Below the pieces are notes generated by a model. It was not told the DNA's origin, searched no databases, and saw only the letters and a list, made by a program, of their open reading frames with translations. From Oscillospiraceae bacterium (lineage in GTDB: Bacteria; Bacillota; Clostridia; Saccharofermentanales; Saccharofermentanaceae): a stretch of 64,000 bases of DNA. Numbering within the stretch: the first letter of the stretch is position 1; each line of letters begins with the position of its first letter. The stretch spans positions 310,001-374,000 of the forward strand of contig FWXP01000002.1 of assembly GCA_900176545.1 (NCBI GenBank), in the 5' to 3' direction. Positions 28,394-36,123 of this stretch are shown one piece after another. The position numbers and the translations under genes are program-made.

Positions 28394-29413
28394 ATGAACG
28401 TATTAGTAACAGGCGGTGCCGGATTTATCGGCGGTAATTTTGTTTATCACATGCTTAAGGCTCATCCGGATTATAAGATAATCTGCGTTGATTGCCTTAC
28501 ATATGCAGGGAATATGTCTACACTGGCTGAGGCCATGAAGAATCCTCAGTTCGTGTTCTATAAGACCGATATCTGTGATAGAGAGGCTATATATAAGATT
28601 TTTGAAGCCGAGAAGCCTGATGCAGTAGTCAACTTCGCTGCAGAATCTCATGTAGACCGCTCAATCGAGAATCCTGAAGTGTTCCTTAAGACCAATATCC
28701 TCGGAACACAGGTGATGATGGACGCATGCCGTAAGTACGGTAACATCAGATATCATCAGGTGTCTACGGATGAGGTGTACGGAGATCTTCCTCTTGACAG
28801 ACCTGATCTGTTCTTTACTGAGGAGACACCTATCCATACATCTTCTCCTTATTCTTCTTCGAAGGCGGGTGCAGATCTACTTGTTATGGCTTACTACAGG
28901 ACATACGGACTTCCTGTTACTATCTCCCGTTGTTCCAATAACTACGGACCTTATCACTTCCCGGAGAAGCTGATCCCCTTGATGATCGCTAATGCACTTG
29001 CAGATAAGCCTCTGCCTGTATACGGCGAAGGACTTAATGTACGTGACTGGCTTTATGTTGAGGATCACTGTAAGGCTATCGATCTTATTATCCATAAGGG
29101 TCGTATCGGTGAAGTCTATAACGTAGGCGGACATAACGAGATGAAGAATATCGATATCGTTAAGCTTATCTGTAAGAAATTAGGTAAGCCCGAGTCTCTG
29201 ATCACATTTGTTACAGACCGTAAGGGTCACGATATGAGATATGCCATCGATCCTACTAAGATCCATACTGAACTTGGTTGGCTTCCCGAGACAAAGTTTG
29301 CTGACGGTATAGATAAGACTATTACTTGGTATCTTGAGAATAAGTCCTGGTGGGAAGATATCATCTCAGGCGAATACCAGAATTACTACGAGAAGATGTA
29401 CGGGAATCGTTGA
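28394..29413 (+). CDS. rfbB: dTDP-glucose 4,6-dehydratase RfbB
   Basis: 339 residues. The NAD-binding motif is TGGAGFIGGNFV; NFAAESHVDRSI and STDEVYGDL are diagnostic of 4,6-dehydratases; SPYSSSKAGAD provides the Tyr-x-x-x-Lys pair, and NNYGPYHFPEKLIPL is also conserved. It converts dTDP-glucose to dTDP-4-keto-6-deoxyglucose using tightly bound NAD+. It lies 20 bp after rfbA, with GGAGAG upstream of the ATG. Confidence 0.97.
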   Translation: MNVLVTGGAGFIGGNFVYHMLKAHPDYKIICVDCLTYAGNMSTLAEAMKNPQFVFYKTDICDREAIYKIFEAEKPDAVVNFAAESHVDRSIENPEVFLKTNILGTQVMMDACRKYGNIRYHQVSTDEVYGDLPLDRPDLFFTEETPIHTSSPYSSSKAGADLLVMAYYRTYGLPVTISRCSNNYGPYHFPEKLIPLMIANALADKPLPVYGEGLNVRDWLYVEDHCKAIDLIIHKGRIGEVYNVGGHNEMKNIDIVKLICKKLGKPESLITFVTDRKGHDMRYAIDPTKIHTELGWLPETKFADGIDKTITWYLENKSWWEDIISGEYQNYYEKMYGNR

Positions 29414-29416
29414 TAT

Positions 29417-30352
29417 ATGAAGTTTTTTGTAACAGGTGTAGGTGGCCAGCTTGGTCACGACGTAATGAATGAACTTGCTGCTCGTGGTTACGAGGGCGTA
29501 GGATCGGATGTTCAACCTTCCTATAGTGGTGTTCAGGATGGTACGACTGTTTGCTCTATGCCTTATGTGCAGCTGGATATCACTGATGCTTCTGCAGTCG
29601 CATCAGTCATTGCTTCAGTAAATCCTGATGTCATAGTTCACTGTGCTGCCTGGACGGCAGTTGATCTTGCTGAAGACGAGGATAAGAGAAATCTGGTACA
29701 CGCCATCAATGCTGAAGGTACTGCCAATATCGCAGCTGCGGCAAAAGCCTGTGATGCCAAGATGGTATATATATCTACTGACTATGTATTCGATGGTCAG
29801 GGTGAGACACCCTGGTCTCCCGATTGTAAGGACTATGCTCCCTTGAATGTATATGGTCAGAGCAAGCTCGACGGTGAGCTTGCTGTGTCTTCTGTTCTTG
29901 ATAAGTATTTTATCGTACGTATCGCTTGGGTATTTGGTAAGAACGGCAAGAACTTTATTAAGACAATGCTTAGGGTAGGCAAGGATCGTGAATTCGTTAC
30001 TGTCGTATCGGATCAGATCGGAACACCTACATATACATTGGATCTGTCACGTCTTCTCGTTGATATGACTGAGACCGAGAAGTATGGTTATTACCATGCA
30101 ACTAACTCTGAGAGTGTGCCAGGAGGATACATCAGCTGGGCAGACTTTACGGAGAAGATATATGCAGTCGCAGGGCTTTCTACCGAGGTTCGTCGTGTAA
30201 CTACTGCCGAGTATGGTCTGTCGAAGGCAGCTCGCCCTTTTAACAGCCGCTTGGATAAGTCTAAACTAGTTGAAGCAGGCTTTACGCCACTTCCTACATG
30301 GGAAGATGCTGTTGAAAGATATGTAAAAGAATTGAATTTGGAGGAACTTTAA
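29417..30352 (+). CDS. rfbD: dTDP-4-dehydrorhamnose reductase RfbD
   Basis: 311 residues. The NAD(P)H site is TGVGGQLGHDV; HCAAWTAVDLAEDE, YISTDYVFDG and NVYGQSKLDGE (Tyr and Lys of the SDR triad) identify RmlD. Compared with short RmlD forms it carries some extra residues near 30-50 (SYSGVQDGTTVCSMPYVQ), as often in clostridial members. It reduces the 4-keto group to give dTDP-L-rhamnose after RfbC. Start 3 bp after rfbB. Confidence 0.95.
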   Translation: MKFFVTGVGGQLGHDVMNELAARGYEGVGSDVQPSYSGVQDGTTVCSMPYVQLDITDASAVASVIASVNPDVIVHCAAWTAVDLAEDEDKRNLVHAINAEGTANIAAAAKACDAKMVYISTDYVFDGQGETPWSPDCKDYAPLNVYGQSKLDGELAVSSVLDKYFIVRIAWVFGKNGKNFIKTMLRVGKDREFVTVVSDQIGTPTYTLDLSRLLVDMTETEKYGYYHATNSESVPGGYISWADFTEKIYAVAGLSTEVRRVTTAEYGLSKAARPFNSRLDKSKLVEAGFTPLPTWEDAVERYVKELNLEEL

Positions 30353-30353
30353 G

Positions 30354-30953
30354 TTGGGTCAGATAAAAGTAACTAAGGATGTCGGCGGAATAAAGGGGCT
30401 TTGTATAATCGAGCCTGCCGTACACGGAGACTCCCGCGGATACTTTATGGAGACATATTCCAAGAGGGATATGGAAGAAGCAGGATTCGATATCGAATTT
30501 GTTCAGGATAATCAGAGTATGTCTACTAAGGGCGTACTTCGCGGTCTTCACTTCCAGATCAACTTCCCCCAGACTAAGCTCGTTCGTGCTCTTCGCGGAT
30601 CTGTGTTCGATGTAGCAGTAGATATGCGTCCCGGTTCCGAGACCTATGGTAAGTGGTATGGTGCTGAGCTTACAGAAGAGAACAAGAAGCAGTTCCTTAT
30701 CCCTAAGGGTTTTGCTCACGGCTTCCTGGTATTGTCTGATGAAGCTGAATTCTGCTACAAGTGCGATGATTTCTACCATCCTAACGATGAAGGCGGTATC
30801 GCATGGAACGATCCTAAGATCGGTGTCGAGTGGCCTTCCGTAGTAGGTGAGTATAAGGGGACAGCTTCCGCTTCAGGTTATGCTATGTCTGACGGAACGC
30901 CGCTGAACTTAAGTCCTAAGGATCAGGAGTGGATCGGAATAGACAGTCTCTGA
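30354..30953 (+). CDS. rfbC: dTDP-4-dehydrorhamnose 3,5-epimerase RfbC
   Basis: 199 residues. RGLHFQ with its catalytic His, INFPQTKLVRALRG, and PKGFAHGFLVLSDEAEFCYKC are the cupin-fold motifs of RmlC. The start is TTG at 30354, supported by GGAGG nine bases upstream within the end of rfbD. It ends the rhamnose operon. A short, internally deleted copy of this gene occurs at 32356-32433 beyond the RES gene. Confidence 0.96.
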   Translation: MGQIKVTKDVGGIKGLCIIEPAVHGDSRGYFMETYSKRDMEEAGFDIEFVQDNQSMSTKGVLRGLHFQINFPQTKLVRALRGSVFDVAVDMRPGSETYGKWYGAELTEENKKQFLIPKGFAHGFLVLSDEAEFCYKCDDFYHPNDEGGIAWNDPKIGVEWPSVVGEYKGTASASGYAMSDGTPLNLSPKDQEWIGIDSL

Positions 30954-30977
30954 TATATAGCCGAGAACTATTGAAGA

Positions 30978-32252
30978 TTAGATTACTGAATCTCCGATGT
31001 TTCTCGCGAATTCAAAATGCCCGTCACTCCAAGTAACGTATTTGGAATAATTGCTTCCGCCATAGAATTTTATTCCGTCTATCCTGTTCATTATGCAACA
31101 TTGAGTGACGAAGTTAGGGATAAGATACACTCTTGGTCTTATGTCGGTGGATGCATTTAAGGGCATTCGCAGAAATTTAAAGAACGCATCTAACCTTCGC
31201 ATGCTTGGGGCGGAAAGGTCAAGTATGTTAACCGGATTTCTTGCTGAGATCATCATAGTCTGGATTACCGATCGTGGCGGATTATGCTTGTATACTTGTT
31301 TTCTTATTTCTGACACAGAACCATCTAAGGTATCGGTAAAATAGAAATGAGCATGTCCCACTTTATTATATCTACCATACGCAGTGAGACCGTATGGCGC
31401 GTCCAACATTTGTTGCCAAACATAAGGTGGCTCGTTTATGTTACGCGGGCGAGAATGATAATAATATTCTTTGCCGAGTGATATCATTTTTCCTGTGTCT
31501 TGTATTGCTTGCTTGATCTTTTCTCCGGTCGGATCTTGTACTTCCCAAGTAGGAGCGTTGTCCAAAAGGATCATAAAATCAATTAATTCATCTTCGGAGA
31601 AGCGTTTTGTATTATCTATTGCTTCCAATAGATTTACGGCAGAACAAATTGCGTTTAATTCACTGACATCTATCTCGATGTCTCCCTTGAAGAAAGCTCT
31701 TGCGTTGTGCTTGTATTCAATATTCTTGTTGCCGGCAAGTTGATTTGCGCTTCCAACATTGAATTTGTTGATAACTGTTGCGAAGCCCTGCGGATACGAG
31801 AGTTTATCTTGTACGGATCTGATCATTGGTGAAGTTTTTATGAAAGAATAATCCGACATGGATATACAAGGGGCATCTAAAGTTTTCTGAATAGCGTCTA
31901 TACATGTGGTGATATCAAGTGACGCAAATGATCTTGCGACTTTTTCGATCATACAAGAAGCATATAATGCTGATGCTATGGATAGGGATGTTTGGATCTC
32001 TATCATTGTATTTATAAGTGTTGATGAAACTGATGAAAGTGCCTCGATATCTTGATATTGATTAGACAGCATTTGAGAAATAGTGTTATATGCATCTGCA
32101 CTGTCATATAGTTTTGCCGGCATCGAATTAACGAGGTTAAGTGATTCCCTCATAGCGTCCAGATTAACACTTTCAATTAAGCGCATGCTGGATTCATTAA
32201 GGTTTCCTACAAAATCAAATAGTGTAATATCCGAAATTCCGTTATCACTCAT
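30978..32252 (-). CDS. RES-domain protein with long helical N-terminal region
   Basis: 424 residues from ATG 32252, supported by GAGG eight bases upstream; a longer frame reaches 32369 without a site. Residues ~1-225 look alpha-helical with many Ser/Ile/Leu heptad-like positions. From ~265 a RES domain follows: Arg268 in YHSRPRN, Arg294 in YGRYNKVG, Glu315 in SEIRK and Ser400 in YGGSNYSKY match the Arg-Glu-Ser core. RES proteins of toxin-antitoxin systems degrade or transfer NAD+. Most RES toxins are ~150-200 residues, so the N-terminal half is unusual. No Xre-RES antitoxin partner is adjacent: the gene upstream is an rfbC remnant. Confidence 0.75.
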   Translation of the reverse strand: MSDNGISDITLFDFVGNLNESSMRLIESVNLDAMRESLNLVNSMPAKLYDSADAYNTISQMLSNQYQDIEALSSVSSTLINTMIEIQTSLSIASALYASCMIEKVARSFASLDITTCIDAIQKTLDAPCISMSDYSFIKTSPMIRSVQDKLSYPQGFATVINKFNVGSANQLAGNKNIEYKHNARAFFKGDIEIDVSELNAICSAVNLLEAIDNTKRFSEDELIDFMILLDNAPTWEVQDPTGEKIKQAIQDTGKMISLGKEYYYHSRPRNINEPPYVWQQMLDAPYGLTAYGRYNKVGHAHFYFTDTLDGSVSEIRKQVYKHNPPRSVIQTMMISARNPVNILDLSAPSMRRLDAFFKFLRMPLNASTDIRPRVYLIPNFVTQCCIMNRIDGIKFYGGSNYSKYVTWSDGHFEFARNIGDSVI

Positions 32253-32355
32253 AATATTATCCTCAAGGTTTATATATAATTTGATTTTATCATGATAATG
32301 GGGAATTAACTTATGATTGATGTAGAGTTTAATCGTAATCGTGATATTATCGATC

Positions 32356-32433
32356 TGCTTCCCAATCAACTATCCTCAGACTAAGTTCATTCGTGCTCAT
32401 AAGGGAACAGTTTCCGCATCAGGTTATATTTGA
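32356..32433 (+). pseudogene. Internally deleted rfbC remnant
   Basis: In one frame this 78-bp stretch reads CFPINYPQTKFIRA joined directly to HKGTVSASGY and a stop. The intact RfbC has FQINFPQTKLVRAL and, about 85 residues later, YKGTASASGY. So both halves of one rfbC coding region are present with the middle deleted. It lies on the far side of the RES gene from the working rfbC. The following ~120 bp to 32553 hold no recognised gene; one frame continues for about 30 codons without a match I know. Confidence 0.85.
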
Positions 32434-32553
32434 ACATCGATGGCATCCTAAGGTATCGAACGAAGTGATGCCTGAGGATATCACCGATGGATACCAAGCG
32501 GTAGCGCGGTCAGTATGGAAGTGGTGTCTTTATTTGATGTGAATTGTTACAAT

Positions 32554-33210
32554 CTATACATCAAACTGATCCGGTTCGATCAGGTCTTCCATTTTACAGT
32601 GAAGTGCACGGCTTAGTCTGAGTAGTGTAGCGGCAGACGCGTTGTTGATATTTCTTTGCCTTTGTTCGAATAATTGGATCTGCCTTAGTGCAACGCCTGA
32701 TGCTTCGGAAAGTTCGGATTGTGAGAATCCGTTGTTAATACGTTCCATTTTCAATTTTGTAGATGGATATGACTCCTTAATAAGATCATTCATTCTTGTC
32801 AGGAAATGTTCAAGATCCATCTCGTGATATGTGGTATACATGTCTATTATCTTTGAGAGTGGTATAGCAGTTAGTATTTCGGTAAATGACCTTGATGTAT
32901 ACCATTGATAGAATGCAAGCGCCCATCCAGCCCAGTATTCAGGGGATTTGTCCAGATACATCTTGTCTTCGACGTCTTTATATGGTGTTTGGGTTTCTGT
33001 TAATACTATTCTTGCAAGTTCGCAGCCGTTAATTCCTGATATGTATTTAGGATTTCCTTCTGCGAATTGTTTTGATGCAGTTGAGACCATCAATGCTTCG
33101 CCGAATCTGTCCGGATCGATATCCAGTGACATTACCGCAAAATCTACAGCATGTCCGAGTGTCGACTGAGCATTGTTAAGATAGTCTTCACTGTAAGCGT
33201 GTATCACCAT
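32554..33210 (-). CDS. XRE-family HTH protein, probable antitoxin/repressor
   Basis: 218 residues. The first ~140 residues are alpha-helical and begin with a short DUF-like segment; residues ~150-210 form an HTH of the XRE/Cro type (ERINNGFSQSELSEASGVALRQIQLFEQ, in short blocks, then LSRALHCKMEDLIE). Its start overlaps the end of the DUF3990 gene upstream by 23 bp, so the two are translated together. Antitoxins of this kind usually bind inverted repeats at their own promoter, and three such repeats lie before the operon at 33879-33974. HTH is certain; the antitoxin role is inferred from the partner. Confidence 0.85.
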   Translation of the reverse strand: MVIHAYSEDYLNNAQSTLGHAVDFAVMSLDIDPDRFGEALMVSTASKQFAEGNPKYISGINGCELARIVLTETQTPYKDVEDKMYLDKSPEYWAGWALAFYQWYTSRSFTEILTAIPLSKIIDMYTTYHEMDLEHFLTRMNDLIKESYPSTKLKMERINNGFSQSELSEASGVALRQIQLFEQRQRNINNASAATLLRLSRALHCKMEDLIEPDQFDV

Positions 33211-33859
33211 TCTTGATCTCCTCTCTCATGATGTCTATCATAAACAGCTCATTAAAATCGTCAGATGTTTGTTTGATACTTCGATATGCTTTCCTGGCTT
33301 CTCGATCTCGCGCGGTCTTCTTTGTATAGTAGGTCCTCGAATCCGCCGGTTCGGCATCAATAAAATGAATATGAGCAAAGGATTTTTTGCTTTTAAATAC
33401 TATCTGTTCCCCAAGCTTTCCGAGTCTCATAACTTCAGTTAATTTTGAGAGTGATATAGTCCCGGCGATAAAATCCTGTGCAAAAGAAAAGTAAGAATCA
33501 TCGGCGCGGTATCCGATGATGATATCGAATGGTGTAGGATCAATAAAGAAATTATCCTGCAGATATTGCTTGGCTCTTTCAGCTATACTGCCATTCTGCC
33601 AATAGCTTCTGTATTTGGTAAGTATAGCCAGCCAATTCAGGATGTTATATTCCGACGAATTCAAATTTAGTATCTTTAGACCAGTCAGATCAGCCTCGTA
33701 GATGTTGGCATACCCATTTTGGTCGTTAGCACAAGCCCACTCCTTGGCCAGCTCTATGTTCTCAGTAGTATAGAATCCGTAACCATAGTCATTGGTTCTC
33801 TTACTGCCATTAAAGACAGGCGTCTGAATAATATGAGATGAACCATGATGTACGAGCAT
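33188..33859 (-). CDS. DUF3990-family protein, putative ADP-ribosyltransferase-like toxin
   Basis: 223 residues. It starts with LVHHGSSHIIQTPVF, then YGYGFYTTENIELAKEWA: the HGS...GxGFYTT...A pattern of DUF3990, a family with an ADP-ribosyltransferase-like fold. GYRADDSYF and the Glu-containing GEQIVFKSKKSF later in the chain fit the catalytic core order. First gene of a two-gene minus-strand operon, with AAGGAG before its ATG and a 37-bp repeat array starting 20 bp upstream. Toxin function is inferred from family and from the overlapping XRE gene. Confidence 0.8.
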   Translation of the reverse strand: MLVHHGSSHIIQTPVFNGSKRTNDYGYGFYTTENIELAKEWACANDQNGYANIYEADLTGLKILNLNSSEYNILNWLAILTKYRSYWQNGSIAERAKQYLQDNFFIDPTPFDIIIGYRADDSYFSFAQDFIAGTISLSKLTEVMRLGKLGEQIVFKSKKSFAHIHFIDAEPADSRTYYTKKTARDREARKAYRSIKQTSDDFNELFMIDIMREEIKNGDTRLQ

Positions 33860-33878
33860 TGGAATACACTCCTTTCGT

Positions 33879-33974
33879 TTATATCGCTACAGCGATATAA
33901 CTATGTTTGGTGCTATTATATCGCTACCGCGATATAACTATGTTTGGTGCTATTATATCGCTACCGCGATATAA
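33879..33974. repeat. Three tandem 37-bp repeats with inverted-repeat operators
   Basis: Three near-identical 22-bp dyads, arms TTATATCGC and GCGATATAA, sit at 33879-33900, 33916-33937 and 33953-33974. The two intervening 15-bp spacers are identical, giving an exact period of 37 bp. The first copy differs at one centre base. The array begins 20 bp upstream of the DUF3990 start codon, and TATAAT sequences on the minus strand overlap the dyad ends, so binding would block RNA polymerase. Most likely operators of the XRE protein. Confidence 0.85.
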
Positions 33975-34128
33975 TAGCAATGGAGTGTTATCTGTTGTGC
34001 TCGGAAGCTATTTCCAGTCTTCGATTTCATCGCCGTAGGTGCAAATCCGCTTATATCAGGAAATATGATATGGTATTTTCCTTTCGTTGTTGAAATCCTA
34101 CATTGAGTGAATAACCTGCTGCTCTGTG

Positions 34129-34143
34129 ATATCCTTAGGATAT
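34129..34143. promoter_or_regulatory. 7-bp palindrome upstream of flavin reductase-rubredoxin gene
   Basis: ATATCCT-T-AGGATAT, a perfect dyad with a one-base centre, lies 24 bp before the start codon at 34168. It is a candidate operator. The stretch 33975-34128 around it holds no gene I can recognise. Confidence 0.4.
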
Positions 34144-34167
34144 AGAAACTATGTGCGGAGGTGCGCT

Positions 34168-34821
34168 ATGGCAGAATTGGATCCTAAGGCAATGTATAAG
34201 CTCTCTTACGGACTCTTTGTATTGACGACTAAGCTGGGTGATAAGGTAAATGGCTGTATCACGAACACCGGTATACAGGTGACAAGTTCTCCTAACAGGA
34301 TCGCATTTGCGGTCAATAAGGCTAATCTTACGCACGATATGCTCCTTGAATCGGGCGTGTTCAATCTGTCTGTTATAAGCGAGTCTGCACCTTTCTCATT
34401 GTTTGAGAGATTCGGGTTCCAGTCGGGTCGTGATGTGGATAAGTTCTCGGGATTTGAGGCTTATGCATTGGATTCGGTTGGTGTTCCGTATATCCTTGAA
34501 GGTACCAATTCTTATATTTCAGGAGCTGTGTACCAGACTGTAGATCTTGGAAGCCATACATTGTTTATATGCGATGTTCTTGGTTCTTACAGCTTGTCTT
34601 CTTCTCCTTCTGCTACTTATTCGTATTATCAGTCGAATATTAAGCCTAAGCCTTCTTCTTTTGCTGTAGGTGATTCTGTCGGTTCTCTGGAGAAGACGTC
34701 TCGTACAGTATGGAGATGCACTGTCTGCGGATATGAATGGGAGGGAGAAGAGCTTCCCGATGACTTCGTATGTCCCTGGTGTAAGCATCCCAAGTCTGAT
34801 TTTGAGAAGATAGTCAGCTGA
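34168..34821 (+). CDS. Flavin reductase-like protein with C-terminal rubredoxin domain
   Basis: 217 residues from ATG 34168 (GGAGG upstream). Residues ~1-150 match the FMN-binding flavin reductase/flavoredoxin family (YGLFVLTTKLGDKVNGCITNT, then FNLSVISESAPFSLFERFGFQSGRDVDKF in parts). Residues ~182-217 are a rubredoxin: CTVCGY and CPWCKH supply the four Cys for iron. The fusion allows electron transfer from FMN to an iron centre, as in anaerobic oxygen or superoxide protection. Common in strict anaerobes. It has no functional link to its neighbours. Confidence 0.93.
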   Translation: MAELDPKAMYKLSYGLFVLTTKLGDKVNGCITNTGIQVTSSPNRIAFAVNKANLTHDMLLESGVFNLSVISESAPFSLFERFGFQSGRDVDKFSGFEAYALDSVGVPYILEGTNSYISGAVYQTVDLGSHTLFICDVLGSYSLSSSPSATYSYYQSNIKPKPSSFAVGDSVGSLEKTSRTVWRCTVCGYEWEGEELPDDFVCPWCKHPKSDFEKIVS

Positions 34822-34875
34822 GTTTATCCGGAAAAATAATATGCATTTTTGTCATTAAACACTATCAGAAGGGTA

Positions 34876-34963
34876 TTAACTGGAAAAATGAGGGTTGTTT
34901 TTTCTAGTTAGGGGTGAAAATCTCGGGTTAACTGGAAAAATGTAGCCGTATTTTCCCAGTAAC
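34876..34963. repeat. Tandem imperfect hairpins in the 34822-35036 gap
   Basis: The 15-mer TTAACTGGAAAAATG occurs at 34876-34890 and again at 34928-34942. Each copy pairs with a downstream partner (34898-34909 and 34950-34963), forming two similar stems in a row. The second stem is the better, with GTTAACTGG against CCCAGTAAC. They may act as terminators for the upstream gene or belong to a small dispersed palindromic element. Confidence 0.5.
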
Positions 34964-34994
34964 TTCGATAACGGACGGAACTTATAAGAGTTTC

Positions 34995-35003
34995 TGTTAT
35001 AAT
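34995..35003 (+). promoter_or_regulatory. Extended -10 promoter
   Basis: TGTTATAAT, a consensus extended -10 element, with no good -35 box. It is 34 bp before the start codon at 35037. Confidence 0.55.
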
Positions 35004-35036
35004 GAATTCATCACTGGAAAGGGTCAAGCGGTATAT

Positions 35037-35930
35037 ATGAAGAAGACACTGGTAATATTGGCGGCAGGAATAGGATCGAGATTCGGCGGAGGGATCAAGC
35101 AGTTAGAGCCTATCGACGACTACGGACATATCATCATCGACTATTCCATCCACGATGCTATCGCGGCTGGATTTAATAAGTTGATATTCATTATTCGCCA
35201 CGAGATCGAGGCTGACTTCAAGGAGGTTATCGGTGATCGTATCGCCGCCATCTGTGAGCCGCTTGGTGTTGAAATCGCGTATGCTTACCAGGAGATCTCT
35301 GATGCTGTTAGGTATTGCCCGACCTTTGATACATCTCGTACTAAGCCGCTTGGTACAGGGCATGCAATCCTTTCTTGTGACGGACTTATAGATTCACCTT
35401 TTGCAGTTATCAATGCTGATGACTATTACGGAAAGAGCGGATTTGTCAAAGCTGCGTCCTTCTTAGGTGATTCATATGGTCTTGTAGGTTATGTCCTTAA
35501 GAATACATTGTCAGATAATGGTGGTGTTACACGAGGTATCTGTTCTGTATCGGATGGTACTCTTACAGGTATTGCCGAGACTAAGAATATAGTTAAGACT
35601 GTTTCGGGGGCTGAGGTCGATGGTGTACCCGTTGATGTAGAGAGCCTTGTATCCATGAATTTCTGGTGTTATCCGGCTGAGTTTATGGATGTGTTGAGAG
35701 AGGGCTTTCCTCGTTTCCTTGCAACGATGCCTGACCCCATGAAGTCGGAGTATCTTCTTCCGATCATTGCTGATTCGCAGCTGCACTCGGGTACTAGGTT
35801 TACTGTGCTTCCGACTGACGATAAGTGGTTTGGAGTTACTTATAAGGAAGATAAGCCAGCGGTCATGGAGAGCTTTAAGGCGTTGATCGCATCGGGTGCT
35901 TATAGTCCCGATCTGTTCTCTGATCTTTGA
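35037..35930 (+). CDS. NTP transferase domain protein (nucleotidyltransferase-like)
   Basis: 297 residues. The N terminus LVILAAGIGSRFGGGIKQLEPI has the G-x-G-x-R loop and Lys of sugar-phosphate nucleotidyltransferases. INADDYYG supplies the metal-binding Asp pair, and VSMNFWCYPAEF lies in the sugar-side region. It lacks a hexapeptide tail. The family is widespread in clostridia and often sits near LicC/choline or phosphonate genes, but its substrate is not known. It has its own promoter and is separated from pntC by an IS3 remnant. Confidence 0.8.
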   Translation: MKKTLVILAAGIGSRFGGGIKQLEPIDDYGHIIIDYSIHDAIAAGFNKLIFIIRHEIEADFKEVIGDRIAAICEPLGVEIAYAYQEISDAVRYCPTFDTSRTKPLGTGHAILSCDGLIDSPFAVINADDYYGKSGFVKAASFLGDSYGLVGYVLKNTLSDNGGVTRGICSVSDGTLTGIAETKNIVKTVSGAEVDGVPVDVESLVSMNFWCYPAEFMDVLREGFPRFLATMPDPMKSEYLLPIIADSQLHSGTRFTVLPTDDKWFGVTYKEDKPAVMESFKALIASGAYSPDLFSDL

Positions 35931-35932
35931 AG

Positions 35933-36079
35933 TCACAAAGTTGGACAGAATTTAATTGAGCCTAAGGACTGATTTCTTGCCCGGCAAGGAGTCAGTCCTT
36001 TCAGTTTGACCTGAATTCTCTCGTTGTTGTAGTAATCAATGCCATGATATTCTAAGTCTGATTTGTGAAAGCCCATCAC
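35933..36079 (-). pseudogene. IS3-family transposase C-terminal remnant
   Basis: On the minus strand this stretch encodes GIDYYNNERIQVKLKGLTP followed by a short tail and stop, the classical C-terminal end of IS3/IS150 OrfB (D-D-E integrase fold). The recognisable part ends near 36046; the next ~30 bp keep an open frame but no similarity, and a stop codon lies just beyond. The catalytic core is gone. TGTCCAACTTTGTGA at its 3' edge resembles an IS150-type terminal repeat. It marks an old insertion between the nucleotidyltransferase and the phosphonate genes. Confidence 0.78.
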
Positions 36080-36123
36080 TTAAATTATAATATAAAGCGG
36101 TTTTCGAAAGGCAGGATTCACTA

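Noticed and set aside
33879-33974. CRISPR-like array (repeats with regular spacing)
   Set aside because: The 15-bp spacers are identical to each other and there are only three units; the dyads sit at an operon promoter, so operators fit better.
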